Shown: one piece after another, positions 22,441 through 32,602 of the stretch
How positions within the stretch are numbered: the stretch's first letter is position 1
How the letters are laid out: every line of letters begins with the position of its first letter
Assembly (NCBI GenBank): GCA_022495995.1
Contig: JAFEMH010001288.1
Span: 186,001-250,000 of the forward strand
DNA length: 64,000 nt
Source: Adenophora triphylla var. japonica
Taxonomy: Eukaryota > Streptophyta > Magnoliopsida > Asterales > Campanulaceae
Reading direction: 5' to 3'
The notes under the pieces: model-generated
What the model saw: the letters and a program-made list of their open reading frames with translations, nothing else
What the model was told of the DNA's origin: nothing
Databases searched by the model: none
Made by a program: the position numbers and the translations under genes

Positions 22441-22505
22441 ATCATTTTTTCCTAATATTTCAATGTAATCTGTGGTCTTCCCTCCAAATCAACACCATGA
22501 TAGCT
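22441..22505 (-). pseudogene. Possible Sec14-like (CRAL-TRIO) fragment
   Basis: After an acceptor-like ttttttccag the minus strand reads SYHGVDLEGRP. It then continues one frame over as DYIEILGKND, resembling the HGVDxEGRPVYIERLGKVD stretch of plant Sec14-type lipid-transfer proteins. The frame break and the absence of the rest of the domain suggest a relic. The match is short and could be coincidental. Confidence 0.3.
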
Positions 22506-24063
22506 CTGGAAAAAATACTGTAAATTTTCTTTAACTCAACATACTCATAATCGTGGCGGAAAAATCATAAAGGAAACACATGACAGTTAACGTCATGTAT
22601 GGTAAGTAGGGACATTCTGTCAATTTCACTTGAAACTGAGAACTTTTGCTGGACCAGCAAAAATTCCTATTGATTCACCATTAATAATATTATCAACAAC
22701 AACTTTTAGAATTTCATGAACATGATTAATCTCTCGTAAATTTGTGGTCAAAATTCAACAAAAAAGTCAAATGGGACAAATATTTTGGGACGGAGGGAGT
22801 ATTTATATAAGAGCCATTCAAACAAACATCATGTTCCCAACTCAATTCAAGTAGGAAATAACACTCTATACAAATTGACGAAATCTAAACCTGCCTACTT
22901 GATGTATTGCGAAACCCACTTAAAGCCTTCTCCAAACGATGAGAATCCACAATCCACTCTGAGATTGAACAAAAGTCCTTGAAAGTAAACCACCATCAGC
23001 GGCCGGGAAAAAAGGAGTCAGAAAGAAGAACAGGTGATGCTGACATAGAGAGAGAATTACCTACCCAAGGCTAGCAATGTCGGCAGCAAGGATCAATTTC
23101 GGTATCAAGGTGATGTCGGCGTAGGGGCGATTCCGGAAAAACTGGCCAAAGCTGCAAACAACAAGCGTTAATCAAACTAATTAAGTAAATTTCATGAAAA
23201 TCAAAGTGGAAAAGATGGACGTGGCTTGTTCAGTGAAGGGGAGGAGATGAAATTGCTCTTGAAAGAGTTCGTTTAGCAGATTCCAATGGCAAGGAATAAC
23301 CCCCTATTACTACCATCGCCCAAATTGAATGTCGATTTGGGACAGAGGTAGTGCTGTTCTGAAGCTCAAATTTGGATAAGCAAAGGCACATTGTATCTAT
23401 AACTCCGTATTACACTAACTACTGATGATTCATACAAACTTTATTGAGGATTTAACTTACTTCAAATCACGGTTGAATTCCTAGATTTCAAGTATAGTTT
23501 CTAATAACATAGTTCTTATTAACATAATAAATAGCTAAAAACGCCTAAGATTACTGCTCTGTGTGATGACAAATACTGAAATAATAATAAAACATTTGAG
23601 TTTTGCTTGTAATCTTAGCTCAATACACACTATACATAGAAGCACACCACATTTATATTCTAGCATTAAAATTGCAAGGTGTTTTGTAGTTAAACTTAGT
23701 TTGGGCTAAATAAAACAAATTATTACACTCCTACCAGAGTCCCCATTGCTGAAAGCTCTGTTGCTCGAGAAAGAAGAGCTTTGGGTTGACCAGCTTGTCC
23801 CACCCCCATAATCTACTTGTCATCTCTCAACCTCAATATCCGAACACCCTATACAGATCACATAAACCTTGATCAACGTTAAGCCCAAAACACAATGAAC
23901 ATGACCCAAAGAAAAACAATTAAGCAGCCAAAGCCAAAGGTGCAGCCCGAAATATAAATCCACAACAAGATGTCAATATGCTACATATATTTGAGAGAGA
24001 TGTTTTCTTTAAGGTCCCTGCTGATAGGAGGGTGGCGTAACAGTGAACGGACAAATATGACTA

Positions 24064-24143
24064 CCTCCCTCCTAAAGAAAAAACAATTTTTTCTTTATAA
24101 AATATAAATTAAATAATGAATATTTATTTTGGGGCGGATGGAG
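24064..24143. mobile_element. Very short Stowaway derivative, about 80 bp
   Basis: The ends are ctccctcctaaag and ggggcggatggag, flanked by TA (24062-24063, 24144-24145). The interior pairs aaaacaattttttctt with attatttaat-like sequence only loosely. Confidence 0.55.
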
Positions 24144-25520
24144 TACTATTCTGTTAGTAAGTTATAGAGTGACGAGTGCACAGACAAATTTCCATTTGTT
24201 GCAATAACAACAATATTGATGATCCCTTACATACAAAATAGTTTCTAATTTCCAATTGAACATTTCAATACTTAATTTCTTCATGGAACCATTTAATTAC
24301 CCAAAAATCCAAATAGCTTAGAGTTTCTATTTTTAAGTTAACAAAACCGATCTCTGTGTGGACGAGGTTGAAACCTAGCAAAAGAATCGGATCAATTAAG
24401 ATGGTCAGCCATAACATTATCCTATGTACAACTAACCTTAATCTTCTGGTATGCAACCAACAGTTCCATTTCGAATCTATCAAACAAATGAACAAACTTA
24501 AACTAAAAAATGCATGTAAAATTCAGTTCCAGTTTCACCCCATAAACGCATACGCCCTCCCTTCCTCACTTCAAAAACCCAAGTGACAGTTCAGTGATTA
24601 TCTTTGCAATTTTTCCTAATTTTAACAATAAAATAGCAACAAAAAGAAAAAGAAAATGAAAAGGGACCACGACTTAGCAATTAGAATGTGCAGCAATATA
24701 ACATTAAGAATGAATTTATTTATTTTGGGACAAACCAAAAAAAAAAAGAAAGTATGACATTTACATATCTAAAATCCGTTAAGAAAAACTGTGAGATCTA
24801 GAGACCAGTTGTTAAGATGCCAAACAGGGAAGGTTATCCAAAATTCCACTGCGCAACAATGTTTTAACTAACATTAGCAAATGTATTTTGACCTTAGCAA
24901 ATATACGCCTTACAAATCACAGTTTGTCAATTTCACAGCACCTAAATAATCATAAAAACACAGCTCAAAGTAAATTCAGTAGTAAACCTTGATAGATCTA
25001 TAAAACAGGAAAAGTAAGGTGTTTAAAAGGCTTGGGAAGGTGAGCATTGGTGACCTTGATTCTCCTTTCTAATCTAGTGCCTTTTCTTCTTATGTTTGTA
25101 ATCATCATCATCAACCTTGACAGGGACTCGAAGGGAGGGGGGTTCATTTGGGTAGGCTGAAGATCATTTGACCATTGAGTGCTCAAATATCCAGAACCAA
25201 AAGTTTCTTTCTTCCTTTTCTTTTACCCCTCACAAATTACCAAAGATATAAGGATGGAATGGAAAATAGTAAGTCACTATGGCACAATTATTAAATTATT
25301 TATTTCACATCTATAGTTCAGCACTACTTTCCTCTATCTCGCCACCCCCTCCTAACAAGCTCATCAGAAGCCTCCCCATACTTCTCTCTTACTCTTTATC
25401 CCCATTAAAAAAATAAAAAATTAACATCAATCAAAAAGCTAACACAAACTAAAGGAATTTGCAGGATTAGAGCTCTGTATATTTATTGATTCCATGTAAT
25501 TTCTCTTTTAAATATCTATA

Positions 25521-25737
25521 CTCCTTCCGTCTCAAAAGTGCAGTCCAGAACAAACTTAGGAGAAGTAATCAACATTATTTGCACCCCTACTGGCAGTTTG
25601 CTTAAAAAAAAGAGAGAGAACATCCCTACTGTTTTACTAAGTCTATCATTATAGAGTGAAGAGTGAACAGACAAACGTTACTTTCTTCTTCCTCAAAAAA
25701 AAAATTAATTAACATTTATTTTGGGATGGATGTAATA
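25521..25737. mobile_element. Probable degenerate Stowaway MITE
   Basis: The left end is ctccttccgtctcaaaagtg after TA. The right end ttttgggatggatgtaat is a weak inverse of it; the right boundary is approximate. Confidence 0.45.
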
Positions 25738-26601
25738 CTTGAAGAAACAAAGATAGAGTCAGACTGCTCACTGCTCTCCCAAAAGAGTTAATCTTATAAA
25801 CGTAAAAGTGGGAACACATGAAGCCAAGTCCCTTCTATGTTAGAAGTATCACTAATTGCAAATTTTTCACACATGTAATTTTTTTAAATGGTGATTTTTT
25901 GTTAGAAGACCGAAAGAAAACTGGAGTAGTAACATAACAGGAAAAAAAAGGATTAAATGGGAAATAGGTATTGCAGTAACCAACAAATTAATGAAAGAGA
26001 GGGAGATATGATTGTTCTCATGTAATAAGCAAAACAAAAGGCTCTCCTCTGACTTGACCAACTCTAGCAGTACAAAATAGAATCCACATTAATGACAAAT
26101 TGTATAATAGAACTGCTCTCAATCCCAATAGTCTGATGAAAAATTTATCACGAAAACAAACTATGTCAAGTATTATAATTATATTTGCTTTTTTCTAAAA
26201 CTGGTAAAAAAACCAAAAAGAAAACACAACAATTTTAAACCGGGGAGAAAGTTATTTTTCATCATACTATAAACCATATGCTGACATTGATTTGGAACCG
26301 AAAATTTATTACATGCATTAAATGGCAATACCGTATTTTTCTATGCTGCATTTATTTTTCAACTATAAATTGGTATATTTAAATGCTTATCTTCTGTAAA
26401 CATGCACAAAAAAATAAAACCTTAAAGAAATCAATTAATTCTAAATTACACTCCAAGTTGTTAAACAACATGAATCATAGTAACAACCTTCATCACAAAA
26501 TTAACGATATTATGAAAGAGCTAGAGGCTAAAAGTAATTCTTTTGAAGCCTGTTTAGGCAAGCACAACCAAGTTACCTTCAATTCGAACACAATAACCAC
26601 A

Positions 26602-26665
26602 AATAACAACAACAACAACAAAATCTTAGGCCCAAAATGTTTTGGGGTCGACTAACATGAATCAA
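26602..26665 (-). mobile_element. 3' end of an RTE-type LINE or related SINE, heavily 5'-truncated
   Basis: On the minus strand the segment reads gattcatgttagtcgacccc, then aaacattttgggcctaag, then a TTG microsatellite tail (ttgttgttgttgtta). This is the hallmark 3' end of plant RTE retroposons. Only about 60 bp survive. Confidence 0.65.
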
Positions 26666-28105
26666 CGTATGGACTCGTCAAAGAAGAGATGAGAAAACAA
26701 TGAAAAAGTGAAGAGATGGTTAAAAAACTGTGAAAGCTAAAAAGATCAGACATAAATAGTATCAAAATCAGATTTCAGTTTACATAAATTAGGCACAGTT
26801 ACAAGTTACAACACTTCAAAATGCGGAAATTTTAAGTGTGTGTTGGGCCTTCTAAATGCCAAAATGCAGCTCAAAGTATGAGGCATTCCTTCATATCTAT
26901 AACAAGCACACAGGCCTTCCAAAACCAACGTGTCAAACCCTCCCCATCATCTAGGTTGGGGGAGCAATAACCTGAATATATAGCATGGAGATGTTTTAGA
27001 CCACATGGGTGCTACTGGGCCTTCTACTTCTAAAGCTTGTTTGAAGGGTAAGGCTTTCCGGCACGCCTATAACCAATTGCCAACCCCCATCCATATGAGA
27101 AACCCATAAGTTTGTATATTAGGATTTTCATTTCAGATTCAAAAAGTTATATAACCTCAAATAGTTTTGTTAGATTTGCGCTAGAACGGAAATACAAGCT
27201 CGAGTGTTTAATAAGTTTGGGTTTCAATTTCCAAAAGCATATGTGTGGTCATCTCCACTATGCACACAAAACCCTAAACTGTGTATGCTAGATAAAAAAA
27301 AATCCATCTCAATATTTCCCACAGTAAAGTATGATCCATAATATATTATAGTAAAATCCAACTTAACCCTTAGTACTTTTATCTTATTCAGATGGCTCAG
27401 ACTTAATCCTACAATCAGACACCTTGGTAGACATATTCATACTTAGGCTGATAACACAATTCCTAGACAAATACTTTAATCCTACATTTGCATAGTGAGG
27501 AGACCATATTTTAATTCTACGTTTTGTGTTGTAAGAGTCCACTTACTGGACTTTCTCATGTAAAAGTCCTGCTAAATGTTCACTGACACCTCTGGAGGTG
27601 CAGGGTTTGGATGTATGAATAACGCAGTGGTTTTCAGCGGCCTTAAAGATATCATATCGCCTCTCTGTTTTGTGATGGCCCACCATAGCTAAGATGGGCT
27701 TTTTTCATAGATAGAATCGGAACCAACAAAAATGGAGAGCCCTATTAGAGTTTAGTATGACAATTAGGTGAAGCATGCACTAGTGAACACTTAATCATCT
27801 ACATGGCATAGATAAAATCAGTGATCCAAATATTACCAATTTTAATCAAATCACTTGCAACATAAAATCAAACAAAGTATCTGAAAATGAAAGAAACAAT
27901 CAAAACCCCACAAACCACTGGACAAGGAACACACAACAAACACTATCTTTCTATTATAAAAAAAATAAAAAAATCTCAGTTCAACAAATCTAGAATGATT
28001 CATACTTTGGGACGGAGGGATTATCAATTATTTGGCGCACCGTATGCCCTTTAATTCGGTTGTCTTCTTTCGCCATGAACTGAGAAAGACGAAAAACGTA
28101 GAAAC

Positions 28106-28524
28106 TGTGAAGACTTTGGCAAATGATAATTTTTACATTGCACAACTGAGATTATATATACAAAGGAGAGAGCTATATGAAGAGACTAAACAAGATACAT
28201 TAATCAAAATTAAAGCAACAATCTGTATGTACACGATCTGAAGTGGAAGCATCATGGAAGGCAACAGACGCATGAGGCGGGCGCTTGGTGCAAGTTGAGG
28301 CGGCAGCCTCGGAGACAGAAACTTCAGCCATGGTGAGAACAGGTTGAGGCGGGCGCCTGGGGTCTGGTGGTGCGGCCGCCTGGTTCTCCGAAGCTCCAGC
28401 CATGGTGTTTTCACATTGAGGCGGGCGCAGGTGTTTGTGTGAGGCGGACGCCTCACATGTTGGTGATGTATGTTGATTCTTAACAATGGCACGAGCAGAC
28501 TGGGAAGAGTTTTGATCCTTAACA
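28106..28524 (-). repeat. 3' LTR of the rearranged Copia element
   Basis: 419 bp, bounded by TG and CA on either strand. It contains GC-rich words (gaggcgggcgc, gaggcggacgcctc). The RNase H reading frame runs into it. Confidence 0.93.
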
Positions 28525-28919
28525 CGCCCCCGCAAGGTGGACGGTCCTTGGGTGAGTCCAATCTTGGAGACGAGAGAAACGAACCGTGTGCGAGGAAGCG
28601 GTTTTGTAAGAGCGTCTGCTAATTGATCATTACCGGAGATGTGTTGTACCCGAAGAGTCCCTAGCTGAACTTGCTCACGAACAAAGTGAAAGGCAAGAGC
28701 TAGGTGTTTCATCCGTGAGTGAAAGATTGGATTGGCAGAGTAGTTGGCTGCCCCTAAGTTATCACTGAAAATGACCGGTGTGGTGGAGGAGGGAAAGCCA
28801 AGCTCAGACAGAAGGTTTGTTACCCAGATGAGTTCAGCCGTAGTTGCAGCAATTGAGCGGAATTCAGCTTCTGTTGAGGAGCGAGCGACCGCTCGTTGCT
28901 TTTTAGAGGACCACGCCAT
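28200..28919 (-). pseudogene. Copia RNase H domain with C-terminal extension into the LTR
   Basis: The frame opens MAWSSKKQRAVARSSTEAEF, the start of the Copia RNase H region, followed by ELIWVTNLLSELGF, IFSDNLGAANYSANP, and DQLADALTKPLPRTRF. RNase H removes the RNA template during reverse transcription. The frame continues about 110 residues into the LTR as a non-conserved tail. It begins exactly at the junction with the inverted block, so it is cut off from reverse transcriptase. Confidence 0.85.
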
Positions 28920-28924
28920 GGCTC

Positions 28925-29421
28925 AAACCATACACTCCTCATAAACTCGCCCCAAAATCCACTCCTTGCATCTTTATTGGCTATTCTTCCTCTCAAAGTG
29001 CCTACCATTGTCTAGATCCTAAAACTCAACGTCTCTATACCTCTCGCCATGTCAAATTCATTGAAAACGAATTTCCATACACTTCTCTCTCATCTCGCTT
29101 CTCTTTAAAAGATCTTGGTCCTCTTTCCTACTTCCTTGGGATTGAGATAACACCCAACACCCATGGAATCCTTCTCTCCCAGTCCAAATACATCAATGAT
29201 ATTCTCAACCGCCATGACATGCAACACTCCAAACCATCTCCCACACCTATGGCAACATATCCACCCCTCTCGGCTCAACCCAAAACACCCATACACAATC
29301 CTACAGAATATCGAGCCATCATAGGTAGCCTTCAATACCTTTCTCTTACCCGCCCTGACATCGCCTTCCCTGTAAACAACTTGCTCTCGGCTAAACCCCA
29401 CCAGCCTGTGAGGCGGAAATG
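28925..29421 (+). pseudogene. Inverted block: integrase C-terminal part joined to reverse transcriptase end
   Basis: This block reads on the plus strand, opposite to the rest of the element. The first part (28941-29090) encodes the post-integrase motif CIFIGYSSSQSAYHCLDPKT and TSRHVKFIENEFPY. It is fused directly to the reverse transcriptase tail SLKDLGPLSYFLGIEI (about 29104), then TPTPMATYPP-like linker and YRAIIGSLQYLSLTRPDI. Most of reverse transcriptase, including the YVDD site, is missing. Confidence 0.85.
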
Positions 29422-29903
29422 ATGTTTCTAGAGATGGTAGGAACATGTAAGGTATTATGAAAGTGAAGTGTGAAGGTGGGGTTGGAAAGGGTAAATGTAC
29501 CAATGTTGGAGATGGGAAGAGAGGAGCCATCACCTATGATTACACCATCATTACCATGATATGGGCGATGAAGAGTAAGGTTTTGTAGGTTGTTGGTGAT
29601 GTGGTGTGTTGCCCCACTATCCACAAGCCAGGATGTGAAGATGGTAGAAGGGGCTGTAGCAGTGTGTACGCGAGGGTGGAGATTCTGAATGGTTGGTGGC
29701 AGAATGTTGATTGGGTTGGGTTGTGTAGATGGTGGGATGGAGGGAAAAGTAACGGTGGGATAATCCCTCTTGAATCGATTACATTGGGACGTAACATGTC
29801 CCTTGCAATTGCAGTATTGGCACTTACCATTGAAGAAGCCTGAAGTATGGTTGTGGGTGGCCGATGGCACTAGGGTTTGGGTTGTATAGTCATGAGTAGC
29901 CAT
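29391..29903 (-). pseudogene. Copia gag knuckle and aspartic protease
   Basis: The minus strand encodes CQYCNCKGHVTSQC (a CCHC zinc knuckle), then WLVDSGATHHIT (protease active site D-S-G) and LHVPTISRNIISASQ, the normal order in Copia. The N-terminal capsid part of Gag is absent; only a short leader (29904-30076) separates it from the primer-binding site. Confidence 0.88.
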
Positions 29904-30076
29904 GGTAGAATAGTAAGGTTTTGAAAATGAGGTGACGGATGTTGCAGGTGCAGCGGAAGTGTAGATTAGGTTTGGGGTTTACGGAGGAGGAGATGAGAAA
30001 GATGGCTGGTGGGGTTTAGCCGAGAGCAAGTTGGGGTTTGGGAGAAATGAAGGAAAGTGTTTTATTTGATCACAAT

Positions 30077-30088
30077 GCTCTGATACCA
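30077..30088 (-). promoter_or_regulatory. Primer-binding site of the rearranged Copia element
   Basis: Minus strand tggtatcagagc, complementary to the 3' end of initiator Met-tRNA, lies directly inside the 5' LTR. Confidence 0.9.
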
Positions 30089-30507
30089 TGTGAAGACTTT
30101 GGCAAATGATGATTTTTACATTGCACAACTGAGATTATATATACAAAGGAGAGAGCTATATGAAGAGACTAAACAAGATACATTAATCAAAATTAAAGCA
30201 ACAATCTGTATGTACACGATCTGAAGTGGAAGCATCATGGAAGGCAACAGACGCATGAGGCGGGCGCTTGGTGCAAGTTGAGGCGGCAGCCTCGGAGACA
30301 GAAACTTCAGCCATGGTGAGAACAGGTTGAGGCGGGCGCCTGGGGTCTGGTGGTGCGGCCGCCTGGTTCTCCGAAGCTCCAGCCATGGTGTTTTCACATT
30401 GAGGCGGGCGCAGGTGTTTGTGTGAGGCGGACGCCTCACATGTTGGTGATGTATGTTGATTCTTAACAATGGCACGAGCAGACTGGGAAGAGTTTTGATC
30501 CTTAACA
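30089..30507 (-). repeat. 5' LTR of the rearranged Copia element
   Basis: 419 bp, almost identical to 28106-28524. It is followed on its outer side by the gaaac duplication. Confidence 0.93.
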
Positions 30508-30947
30508 GAAACATACTAGGCAAAATCAATCAAGATTCACCATTCATAAGTGGTGGATGCAAAGACAATGCCAAGAACACACACACACGAAAATCAATCA
30601 AGATTTATCATTTATAAGTTGGGAAAATCATACAAAAACAAATTGGTATCTGATTTGATGAACGAGGATATATAATCCGGTTAGAAAAAAATTGTGAATT
30701 TCAATGATTGTTGGCATCATATCAACAGCAACATCCAGTTAGAAAAAAAAAGAAAAAAAAGAGACGAAATTACCAGAAGAGTTTACCGATTAATTGAGTC
30801 AGCTCCTAAATTTGAATGAAATAGTGTGACAATAATTCAGATTGAACTGTTGATTTGTGGCAGCTCAAACTCTAAACCCCAAATTAAAGATCCTCCCGGG
30901 AGACCCGAAAAAAAAAAAAGAGACGGGCCGGATAGTTTTTTAAAATA
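30508..30947. other. Gene-free spacer
   Basis: It contains a short (ac)n run near 30580 and two copies of aaaatcaatcaagatt (about 30524 and 30591). No gene is seen. Confidence 0.6.
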
Positions 30948-31232
30948 CTCCCTCACTGCCACTGAAGCTTCGCCATTTGTCAAAATGAGTCTCCCGTTAA
31001 AAGTTTTACATTTTTTAAAATGATAAAAAAAATTTACTATTCCACCCACTCATTCTCTCTCCTATTTCACTTTTATATTCACAATATCAATCAGCATTAC
31101 TATTCCCTTTACTCATTATCTCTCCTATTTTACTTTTATACTCATAACATTTTTTCCACTAACTTTTTTTCTTAATTTGCGTGTTCCTTCAAAATGGTGA
31201 AGCAATAAATGGGACAAATGGGACGGAGAGAG
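30948..31232. mobile_element. Stowaway MITE, 285 bp
   Basis: The ends are ctccctcactgccactgaag and aatgggacggagagag, with TA flanks (30946-30947, 31233-31234). Confidence 0.85.
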
Positions 31233-31686
31233 TATTACTTTAAAAAATTAATTTTATGGCTTTATAATTGTTTGTTCGCCAATTAAAACGGTCAATTTTA
31301 CTATCTATTATTTTAAGTAATAAACTATAAATGAGTTAAATTATCTATTTTATTATTAAAACTGTCATTTCGTCAATTAAAACTGTCAAAGGTTTATAAT
31401 ACCAACAATTTTAAGTGATAAACTCACAGTTATAATAGTAAAATTGACTACTATATTTGTATTAATAAAATAGTCCAATTTGATTTTTGTTGATCAACGC
31501 AAATTTTGAATTAACATTAATATCAATCTGATTATCGCAATAAAATTTTATAATTTTTTATTAAATCACTACCCAGACTTTTTCGGTAGCTTAAGCCTCC
31601 TCTCTAATTGCTATCATTTTCCTTAATTGTTGTTTTACTTTATGGCTAATTTCATATTAGTATTCAGTAAAGTCAAAATCTTAGGA

Positions 31687-32325
31687 AAAAACACATTTTT
31701 CTTTAAGGTTAGAAAAATGTGTTTTGATTTTTTCGCTAGTGCCAGTGTTAGAGTAACAAAGTGTCAGTTTAAAAAGTGTTAGTGCATGTATTATTAAGTG
31801 CTAGTGTAAAAAAAGTGTCAGTGTTAGTATAACAAAGTGTCAGTGTAAAGAGTGTCAGTGCATGTATTATTAAGTGTCAGTTTTAGTGTAAAAAAGTGTT
31901 AGTATTAGTGTTGGTGTAACAAAGTGCAAGTGTTAGTGTAACAAAGTGTCAGTGTAAAGATTGTCAGTGTATGTATTATTAAGTGTCAGTGTTAATGTAA
32001 AAAAGTGACAGTGTATGTATTATTAAGTGTCAGTGTTAATGTAAAAAAGTGTCAGCGCACGTATTATTAAGTGTTAGTGTAAAAAAGTGTCAGTGTTAAT
32101 GTTAATGTAACAAAGTGTCGGTGTTAATGTAACAAAGTGTCACTGTTAGTGTAAAGAGTGTCAATGCATGTATTATTAAGTGACAGTGTAGGGTAAAAAA
32201 GTGTCAGTGTTAATATAAAAAAGTGTCAATGTATGAAGAGTGCCAGTGAATGTATTATTAAGTGCCAGTGTACAAATGATTTTTTCTTAAGCTTAGAAAA
32301 AAATGTGTTTTTTATAAAACCAACT
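31687..32325. mobile_element. Possible foldback/MITE enclosing the minisatellite
   Basis: The inverted arms around aaaaacacattttt (about 31688) and aaaaaatgtgtttttt (about 32297-32315) enclose the minisatellite. The arms also self-pair on the left (ttagaaaaatgtgtttt). No target duplication was fixed. Confidence 0.4.
31735..32280. repeat. AGTGTCAGTGTTAGTGTAA-type minisatellite
   Basis: It is built of the words agtgtcagtgttagtgtaa, caaagtgtcagtgtaaagag and gcatgtattattaagtg. The last occurs seven times (about 31784, 31860, 31970, 32014, 32058, 32166, 32250) at irregular spacing, so higher-order units vary. It is flanked by inverted sequences: aaaacacatttttctttaag on the left and cttagaaaaaaatgtgtttt on the right. 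No reading frame was found. Confidence 0.9.
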
Positions 32326-32602
32326 CTTCAACGAAATTTAAAACCCGCATAAAAAAATATAATATAAAAAATAATCTAGAGAATATATTTACCAATAATA
32401 ACTATCAATACAGGTGTATTTACTTAATCAATCTATTTAATTCATTTTCCCAATCAAGCATGATTCTTCCTTTGAAACCACACACCAAGCATTATTTTCA
32501 ATTCAATCAAGCATTGGGCTATATCTAATATTCCTATCTCTAATTTAATATATTAACAAATACTTGTATATTTATATACTAATCATTTATAAATAATCTT
32601 AA

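Larger units (their letters stand above)
22506..28105. other. Long stretch without a confident gene
   Basis: The sequence is less repetitive than its surroundings. Possible minus-strand exons were noted (23155-23075 between ttgtttgcag and a gtaggt donor; 23820-23745 with a gtagga donor), but none joins into a recognisable protein. Two small MITEs and a LINE tail lie inside. A Stowaway-like end (tttgggacggagggagta, 22782-22801) and another near 28007-28022 have no partner. Confidence 0.4.
28106..30507 (-). mobile_element. Young, internally rearranged Copia retrotransposon, 2.4 kb
   Basis: Two 419-bp LTRs (28106-28524, 30089-30507) differ at about one visible base (aatgataattt versus aatgatgattt). 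The target duplication gaaac is perfect (28101-28105, 30508-30512). On the minus strand the primer-binding site tggtatcagagc (30088-30077), complementary to initiator Met-tRNA, follows the 5' LTR, and a G-rich tract (gcgggggcg) precedes the 3' LTR. The interior is a patchwork: gag knuckle and protease (minus), an inverted block of integrase and reverse transcriptase (plus), and RNase H (minus). It is non-autonomous. Confidence 0.93.

Noticed and set aside
22782..22801. Complete Stowaway element
   Set aside because: Only a right-type end (gggacggagggagta) is visible; no matching left end was found nearby. The same holds near 28007-28022 and 52871-52882.
23075..23155. Minus-strand exon encoding FGQFFRNRPYADITLIPK
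   Set aside because: Splice-like borders exist, but no adjoining exon continues it and the peptide is not recognised; left only as a note in the gene-free stretch.
29601..29843. Plus-strand frame in the rearranged Copia element
   Set aside because: Antisense to the well supported gag-protease frame.
31735..32280. CRISPR-like array
   Set aside because: Repeats are degenerate and directly abutting with no unique spacers; plant minisatellite.
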